DNA of 6,450 bases, taken from Myxococcales bacterium (GTDB taxonomy: Bacteria > Myxococcota > Polyangia > Polyangiales > Polyangiaceae). The stretch is taken from positions 1 through 6,450 of the forward strand of contig JAGQIY010000698.1 of assembly GCA_020430865.1 (NCBI GenBank), written 5' to 3'. Positions within the stretch are counted from its first letter, which is position 1, and each line of letters starts with the position of its first letter. This document shows, piece by piece, positions 1-4,345 of the stretch. The notes under the pieces are model-generated. The model ran no database searches. It worked only from the letters and a program-made list of their open reading frames with translations, and was not told the DNA's origin. The translations under genes were made by a program, and so were the position numbers.

Positions 1-23
1 ATCCCGAGGAGAAGGAACCATGA
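1..23 (+). CDS. atpQ: Probable 3' end of atpQ (N-ATPase membrane subunit), partial
   Basis: The frame ending at the TGA of 21-23 is open to the left edge and reads P-E-E-K-E-P-stop. The stop overlaps the atpR start as ATGA (20-23), the same junction type seen at atpB/atpE. In N-ATPase operons the gene before atpR is atpQ, a small membrane protein, and a charged hydrophilic tail would suit it. Only six full codons are visible, so the identity comes from gene order and not from sequence similarity. The same bases hold the Shine-Dalgarno site of atpR (GAGGAGAAGG, 6-15). Confidence 0.5.
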
Positions 24-292
24 CGATCTGGGATCTGGTGCTCGGCGCGGGACTGGGAGCCCTCGGGGGTGCCCTGCACCTGGGCCTGACCCGCTGGCGC
101 GCGGGTCAGATCCGCGAGGGGCGCGCGCTCTTGATCCTGGCGACGTACCCGCTGGGCCTCGTCAGCGTCGCGATCTGTGTGGTTGGCGCCGCCGCGCTGG
201 CGCGTCAGGCGGCCTGGGCTGCGGTGCTCGGACTCGCCGCAGTCCAGCTGATCTGGATCGGACGGGCGGCGCGGCGCCTCGAGCGGAGATGA
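20..292 (+). CDS. atpR: N-ATPase subunit AtpR, small three-helix membrane protein
   Basis: This 90-residue protein has three hydrophobic segments, at about residues 4-23, 37-60 and 64-81. Arg25, Arg27, Arg32 and Arg35 lie in the loop between the first two segments, and the C-terminal end is rich in Arg. Size, topology and position directly before subunit a match AtpR, a protein found only in N-ATPase operons. Its role is not settled; with AtpQ it is thought to help assemble or stabilise the c-ring, much as AtpI does for ordinary F-ATPases, and membrane-facing arginines have been suggested to pair with c-subunit carboxylates. The ATG at 20 has a strong Shine-Dalgarno site (GAGGAGAAGG, 6-15). 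The gene ends 7 bases before atpB. Similarity was judged by eye, so the name depends partly on context. Confidence 0.85.
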   Translation: MTIWDLVLGAGLGALGGALHLGLTRWRAGQIREGRALLILATYPLGLVSVAICVVGAAALARQAAWAAVLGLAAVQLIWIGRAARRLERR

Positions 293-299
293 AGGGACC

Positions 300-971
300 A
301 TGCAGCCTTTCCCCAAGGAACTGTTCCATCTCGGACCCTTCGTCGTTACCGACACCATGCTGGGAGCGATGCTGCTCAGCATCTGTCTGCTTGGCGTGTT
401 GCGCTTCGCGATGCTCAACAGGTCGGCTCGCGAGAGCCTCGAGCTGACCTACGAGGTCCTCGAGCGCTCCATCGTCGAGACCACCAACACGGACGTGCGA
501 GCGCTGGTTCCCTTGGTGCTCACGCTGTGGTTGTTCATCGGCGCGGCGAACCTGGTCGGGCTGTTGCCCGGCCTGGCGAGTCCCACTCGGGATCTCTCCC
601 TGGCAGCGGCGCTTGCCGTGATCTCCTTCGGCGCTGGCCATGTCTACGCCTTGAGGCAGCGCGGGCTTGGCTACCTGAAACGCTACATCGAACCGAGCCC
701 GTTTCTCCTGCCGTTCAACGTCATCGGCGAGGTCAGCCGCACGCTCGCCCTGGCGCTGCGCCTGTTCGGCAACATGCTGAGCGGCGCCTTGGTGAGCGCG
801 ATTTTCCTCTACCTCGCCGGACTGCTGATCCCGGTGCCGCTGATGCTGCTGTCGGCGCTCACGGCCGTGGTTCAGGCCTACATCTTCGGCGTTCTCACGC
901 TGGTGTTCGCCGCCAGCTCCCTCGAGAGCGCGGAACGCCAACCCATCCTCTCGAAGGGAGAGACCTCATGA
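300..971 (+). CDS. atpB: N-ATPase Fo subunit a (ion channel stator)
   Basis: Subunit a forms the two ion half-channels beside the c-ring. The protein has 223 residues and is mostly hydrophobic, with membrane segments near residues 20-40, 68-91, 98-117, 135-176 and 178-206. The signature RLFGNMLSG at 154-162 carries the essential stator Arg (Arg154, E. coli Arg210), and the final helix VVQAYIFGVLTLVF holds Gln192 (E. coli Gln252). Glu144 lies ten residues before Arg154. The positions matching E. coli Glu219 and His245 are Ala163 and Ser185, so the accessory polar residues of the E. coli proton path are absent. The ATG at 300 follows GAAGGGA (291-297). The stop TGA (969-971) overlaps the atpE start as ATGA, so c is probably translated by coupling. 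At 223 residues it is shorter than E. coli a (271), mainly at the N-terminal end. Confidence 0.95.
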   Translation: MQPFPKELFHLGPFVVTDTMLGAMLLSICLLGVLRFAMLNRSARESLELTYEVLERSIVETTNTDVRALVPLVLTLWLFIGAANLVGLLPGLASPTRDLSLAAALAVISFGAGHVYALRQRGLGYLKRYIEPSPFLLPFNVIGEVSRTLALALRLFGNMLSGALVSAIFLYLAGLLIPVPLMLLSALTAVVQAYIFGVLTLVFAASSLESAERQPILSKGETS

Positions 972-1222
972 CAGCCCAGGACTGGATCGCCATCGCGAGC
1001 ATCATCACCGCAGGCCTGACCATGGCCATCGGCTCCATCGGTCCAGCGCTCGCCGAAGGGCGCGCCGTGTCCAGCGCCCTCGAAGCCATGTCGAGGCAGC
1101 CCGACTCGAGCAACAACATCACCCGCACGCTCTTCGTCGGTCTCGCGATGGTCGAGTCGACCGCGATCTACTGCCTGGTGATCGCGCTGATCCTGCTCTT
1201 CGCCAACCCACTGTTGCCGTGA
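968..1222 (+). CDS. atpE: N-ATPase Fo subunit c (rotor ring)
   Basis: This 84-residue hairpin has two membrane helices (about 6-34 and 52-80) joined by the conserved R-Q-P loop (43-45) that meets gamma and epsilon. The ion-carrying carboxylate is Glu63 within MVESTAIY (61-68). Counting back from the RQP loop, Glu30 falls where Ilyobacter tartaricus has Gln32, and Ser64, Thr65 and Tyr68 match its Ser66, Thr67 and Tyr70. All side-chain ligands of a Na+ site are thus present, with Glu for Gln in helix 1. The usual GxGxGxG packing motif is replaced by S23-x-G25-x-A27-x-A29. The start is the ATG at 968 in the ATGA overlap with atpB, with GAAGGGAGA (953-961) six bases before it; the frame stays open far upstream, but that part overlaps atpB and does not look like protein. 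The gene ends 7 bases before atpF. Confidence 0.96.
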   Translation: MTAQDWIAIASIITAGLTMAIGSIGPALAEGRAVSSALEAMSRQPDSSNNITRTLFVGLAMVESTAIYCLVIALILLFANPLLP

Positions 1223-1229
1223 GGATTCC

Positions 1230-1979
1230 ATGGGCTTCTCACTGACCAGCTTCATCTTCGAGATCGCGAACTTCCTGGTCCTGATGTGGATCCTGAATCG
1301 CCTGGTCTTCAAACCGCTGAAGAAGGGTGTGCAGCAGCGCCGGGACGAGCTCAAGCGCCAGGAGGACGAGCTGGCTGCTGCGCTGCTCGACACTCGGGAG
1401 CGCGAGGCCGGAGCCGAGGCGCTGCGACGTGACATCGAGAGCCTGCGCGACGAGGTCCTCCGTGAGGCAACCCATCGTGCCTCGGAAGAGCGCGCTCGGC
1501 TCCTGGCGCAGGCTCGTGAGGACGCCGATGCCGAGCGCGCCCGCGCCCGCCGCATGCTCAGCGTGGAGCGTGAAGCAGCGGCCAACTGGGTGCGTGAGCT
1601 TGCGGTGGAGCACGGCGCCCAGATCGCTGGGCGCATGCTGATGGAGATCTCTCCCGACGGGGCGGACACCGCGATCTTCGAACGCCTGCTGGAGGAGGTC
1701 GAACGACGCCGCGACGAGCTCCGCGCGACGGGCGCGGAGGAAGTGGAAGCCACCTTCGCGCACCTGCCGTCGAGCGAGTCCGTGGGCAGACTACGCCATG
1801 CGCTCGCCGCGTGCCTCGAGCAGCCGCCACACATGGTGCTGCGGGACGACGAAGGGTTGATTGCAGGCGTCGTGCTGCGCGTGGGGCACCTGGTGCTGGA
1901 CGCCTCGATCCTGGGTCAGCTGGACGTCTTCCGCGACCGCGTGCGAGGTCTGCTCGAGCAGGAGGCTCGGGTTGCCTGA
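1230..1979 (+). CDS. atpF: N-ATPase subunit b with a delta-like C-terminal domain (peripheral stalk)
   Basis: The protein has 249 residues, against 156 for E. coli b. A single membrane helix spans about residues 5-24, followed by a long charged helix, probably coiled coil, from about 28 to 125 and rich in Glu, Arg and Ala. Residues 125-198 are mixed and helical. Residues 200-240 match the C-terminal part of the F1 delta subunit: the pattern GLIAGVVLRVG...DASILGQL lines up with E. coli delta's SVMAGVIIRAG...DGSVRGRL. No separate delta gene lies in the visible operon, so b apparently carries the delta function in part; only the end of delta is recognisable, not its N-terminal helical bundle. 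The ATG at 1230 follows a short Shine-Dalgarno site (GAGGA, 1221-1225). The 3' end overlaps the atpA start by 8 bases and contains its ribosome binding site. The b assignment is firm; the delta homology is by eye. Confidence 0.92.
   Translation: MGFSLTSFIFEIANFLVLMWILNRLVFKPLKKGVQQRRDELKRQEDELAAALLDTREREAGAEALRRDIESLRDEVLREATHRASEERARLLAQAREDADAERARARRMLSVEREAAANWVRELAVEHGAQIAGRMLMEISPDGADTAIFERLLEEVERRRDELRATGAEEVEATFAHLPSSESVGRLRHALAACLEQPPHMVLRDDEGLIAGVVLRVGHLVLDASILGQLDVFRDRVRGLLEQEARVA
1960..1965 (+). promoter_or_regulatory. Ribosome binding site that fixes the TTG start of atpA
   Basis: A perfect AGGAGG lies six bases before the TTG at 1972, inside the last codons of atpF. This spacing supports TTG over the later in-frame GTG (2008) and ATG (2020), which would remove much of the alpha N-terminal helix. 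Confidence 0.8.
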
Positions 1980-3531
1980 GTCGCCGCTGCAGACGCTGGC
2001 ACGCTCCGTGGGCAGCGCGATGACGCGCGTCGCGGACGAGTACCACTTCCAGATCCCCGCGCGTGAAGAAGGCAGTGTGCTCAGTGTGGCCGATGGGGTG
2101 GTGCGCATCGGCGGCCTGCCTGGCGCGAGCGCCGAGCAAGTGCTGCGCATCGGCCGTCACGGCACGGCGCTGGTGCTCGGTCTGCGTCCGAGCGCGGTGG
2201 AGGCCGTGCTGCTCCAGCGTCCAGACCAGGCGGATGTCGGCGCGCCTGTCCGCTCCTTCCAGCAGACGGCAGCGATCCCCGTTGGAGACGAGTTGCTCGG
2301 GCGCGTCGTGGATCCGCTCGGACGCCCCGTCGACGGCCTACCTCTAGAGCCGCCCCACGAGCTGATGCCCCTCGAGCGTCAGGCGCCACGCATCTTCGAG
2401 CGCACGGACGTACACACGCCGCTCTACACCGGGGTGCTCGCCGTCGATTCGATGTTCCCCGTCGGGCGTGGTCAGCGAGAGCTGGTGGTGGGCGACGAGG
2501 GGACCGGCAAGACGGCTTTCGTTCTGGACGCTCTGCTGCGCCAGCGGGAAACCGATGTCGTCGGAGTGTACGTCGCGGTAGGCAGACGCCGCGTGGAAAC
2601 GTGGCAGCTAGTCGAGCGTCTGCGCGAAGCCGGCGGACGCTGGGTCGTCGTAGCGGCACCTGACGATCTGCCGCCCGGCATGCGCTACCTTGCCCCATTC
2701 GCTGGAACCGCCATTGGCGAGTACTTCATGCACCGAGGGGAGCACGCCTTGGTGGTCTACGATGACCTCTCGGCTCACGCGATCGCGTGGCGGGAACTCT
2801 CACTGCTCCTGCACCGACCGCCCGGGCGCGAGGCCTACCCGGGGGACATCTTCCACCTGCACGCGCGTCTCCTCGAGCGCGCCGCGCAGCTGTCCACGGA
2901 CGCGGGGGGGGGCTCCTTGACCGCGCTCCCGGTCGCGGTCCTGGAGGGCGGGCGTCTGAACGCGTACATCCCGACGAACCTGATCTCGATCACCGATGGT
3001 CAGCTGGTCTTCTCACGCGAGCTGTTCGTATCCGGGCAGAAACCTGCAATTGACGCGAGCCTCTCGGTGAGCCGTGTCGGCTCCCGCGCGCAGGCGCCCG
3101 CGTTTCGCGAGCTCGCCGGCCGTCTGCGCCTGGAGTACGCCTCGTTCCTCGAGGTGGAGAGCTTCAGTCGTCTCGGCACCCGGCTGGAGACAGAGACCCA
3201 GGCGCGCATCGAGACGGGGAGACGCATCCGCGCCTTGCTTCGCGCGCCCCGCCTCCAGCCGCTCGGCGTCTGGGAGGAGGTCGCGCGCCTGGTGCTCGCT
3301 CAAGCGCCCGAGCTACTACGCGTTCCCGTGGATGCCGTCCCCGGCTTCGCGGAGGCCCTGATCCGAACCACCGAGCACGATCTGGCGAGCGTCAGGCTCG
3401 GCGTCGAACGGGACGCGACGCTTCCTGCCGACGGACGGCTCGCCGTCGAGCGTGCGATCTCGGAGCTGGCGGACCACGGCTACCCGAGCGACGACGCACG
3501 AGCGATCGAGGTGACGATCGATGTCGAGTGA
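1972..3531 (+). CDS. atpA: N-ATPase F1 subunit alpha
   Basis: Alpha alternates with beta in the F1 hexamer and holds the non-catalytic nucleotide sites. From the TTG at 1972 it has 519 residues, close to the usual 500-515. The order is normal: N-terminal helix (about 5-25), beta barrel (about 30-97), nucleotide domain with P-loop GDEGTGKT (174-181) and Walker B Asp264-Asp265, the GGGS loop (312-315), PTNLISITDGQ (334-344), the alpha signature LSVSRVGSRAQ (364-374) with Arg finger Arg368, and the C-terminal helical domain. Two key positions differ from ordinary alpha: the P-loop has Glu176-Gly177 where Arg-Gln is usual, and Arg205 replaces the Gln that corresponds to beta's catalytic Glu. The start overlaps atpF by 8 bases; a later ATG at 2020 would cut off most of the N-terminal helix. 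The stop overlaps atpG by 11 bases. Confidence 0.96.
   Translation: MPESPLQTLARSVGSAMTRVADEYHFQIPAREEGSVLSVADGVVRIGGLPGASAEQVLRIGRHGTALVLGLRPSAVEAVLLQRPDQADVGAPVRSFQQTAAIPVGDELLGRVVDPLGRPVDGLPLEPPHELMPLERQAPRIFERTDVHTPLYTGVLAVDSMFPVGRGQRELVVGDEGTGKTAFVLDALLRQRETDVVGVYVAVGRRRVETWQLVERLREAGGRWVVVAAPDDLPPGMRYLAPFAGTAIGEYFMHRGEHALVVYDDLSAHAIAWRELSLLLHRPPGREAYPGDIFHLHARLLERAAQLSTDAGGGSLTALPVAVLEGGRLNAYIPTNLISITDGQLVFSRELFVSGQKPAIDASLSVSRVGSRAQAPAFRELAGRLRLEYASFLEVESFSRLGTRLETETQARIETGRRIRALLRAPRLQPLGVWEEVARLVLAQAPELLRVPVDAVPGFAEALIRTTEHDLASVRLGVERDATLPADGRLAVERAISELADHGYPSDDARAIEVTIDVE
3508..3514 (+). promoter_or_regulatory. Ribosome binding site of atpG inside atpA
   Basis: GAGGTGA lies six bases before the ATG at 3521 and within the last codons of atpA. 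It supports the start that overlaps atpA by 11 bases and suggests that gamma synthesis is coupled to alpha. Confidence 0.7.
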
Positions 3532-4345
3532 CCCCCAGGACATCGAGACCATCGAGCGCCGCTCCGCCGCGGTCGCGTCGGTGCGAGAGGTCGTGCACGC
3601 GATCTGGTCGTTGGCCCGCTCGGAGCTACCCCTCGCCGAGGCCTCGGCGAGGGAGGCCCGCAGCTACGTGCAGTGGCTCGATCGAACGCTGTCTCGACTG
3701 ACGCTGCCTGCTGACGCGGGCCCAGCGCGGGACGTGGTTCACCTGGTGATCGGCCCTGAACGCTCCTACTCCGGCGCGCTGCCGATCCGCACTGCGCGCG
3801 CGCTGCCGCCGACTGGAGCGCTCGGCCTGGTCGGCGCGCGCTTCACAGAGGTGGCGCTGCGTGACCCCGAGGTCGCCGATCGCGTCCTGTTCAGCCTGCC
3901 GGGAGCGAGCGCGATCGGCGACGTGGACACGGTGGGACGCTCCGTCGCAGCCGCCCTCCTCCGGCATGCAGCCGAGCGATCGGTCGTCCTGCATCACATG
4001 GCCAACGCCAGCGGGCAGCTGCACGCCCAAAGGCTGGTCTTCCGCCGTGGCGCGCTGCTCGACTTTCCTCCCGACACGTTCTCTCCCCCAGAAGAAGTCG
4101 CTGACGCGGTGCTGGTGGAGGCCGTCAGCGGTGAGCTGATCGCGGCCGTGGCCGAGTCCCTGTGCAGCGAAATTTCCGCACGGATGCTAGCAGCTGAACG
4201 AGCGAAGCTGGCCTGCGACCGTCGACTCGACGAGCTCGCCCAGAACTGGCGCACGGCTCGTCAGGAACGCATCACCAGTGAGCTGCTGGAGGCCGTCGCC
4301 GGCGCGCAGGCGCTACGCAGCGCCAGTCCGCCGCCGAACCAGTAG
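3521..4345 (+). CDS. atpG: N-ATPase F1 subunit gamma (central shaft)
   Basis: Gamma is the rotor shaft linking the alpha/beta head to the c-ring. The 274-residue protein (E. coli 287) shows the family's two terminal helices: residues 8-45, beginning IERRSAAVASVREVVHAIWS, and residues about 205-266, including SEISARMLAAERAKLACDRR and the typical ending RQERITSELLEAVAGAQAL. These helices form the coiled coil of the shaft. The middle is a divergent alpha/beta domain; the usual GLCGG-type motif after the first strand is replaced by GPERSYSGAL (78-87). The terminal residues RSASPPPNQ form a short polar tail. It is the last gene of the operon, matching atpG in the N-ATPase order, and its final 33 bases overlap the end of the convergent P-type ATPase gene. 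The sequence between the helices is weakly conserved, as is normal for gamma, but the C-terminal motif makes the call secure. Confidence 0.93.
   Translation: MSSDPQDIETIERRSAAVASVREVVHAIWSLARSELPLAEASAREARSYVQWLDRTLSRLTLPADAGPARDVVHLVIGPERSYSGALPIRTARALPPTGALGLVGARFTEVALRDPEVADRVLFSLPGASAIGDVDTVGRSVAAALLRHAAERSVVLHHMANASGQLHAQRLVFRRGALLDFPPDTFSPPEEVADAVLVEAVSGELIAAVAESLCSEISARMLAAERAKLACDRRLDELAQNWRTARQERITSELLEAVAGAQALRSASPPPNQ

Noticed and set aside
162..941. Minus-strand open frame of 259 residues opposite atpR and atpB
   Set aside because: The Gln/Arg/His-rich composition is a shadow of the hydrophobic coding sequence on the plus strand; no domain is visible.
527..967. Upstream extension of the atpE frame, giving a 231-residue protein
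   Set aside because: The extra part overlaps atpB, is Arg/Pro-rich and unlike any c subunit. The ATG at 968 has its own ribosome binding site and gives the standard 84-residue length.
878..1834. Long open frame of 318 residues on the minus strand across atpE and atpF
   Set aside because: Its product is a low-complexity Ser/Arg-rich string, as expected from GC-rich third positions opposite a real gene. It has no recognisable motif and lies opposite well-conserved subunits.
1861..1971. Upstream extension of the atpA frame to an ATG at 1861
   Set aside because: It lies inside the delta-like end of atpF, its Cys/Trp-rich product does not match alpha, and the TTG at 1972 with AGGAGG gives the normal length.
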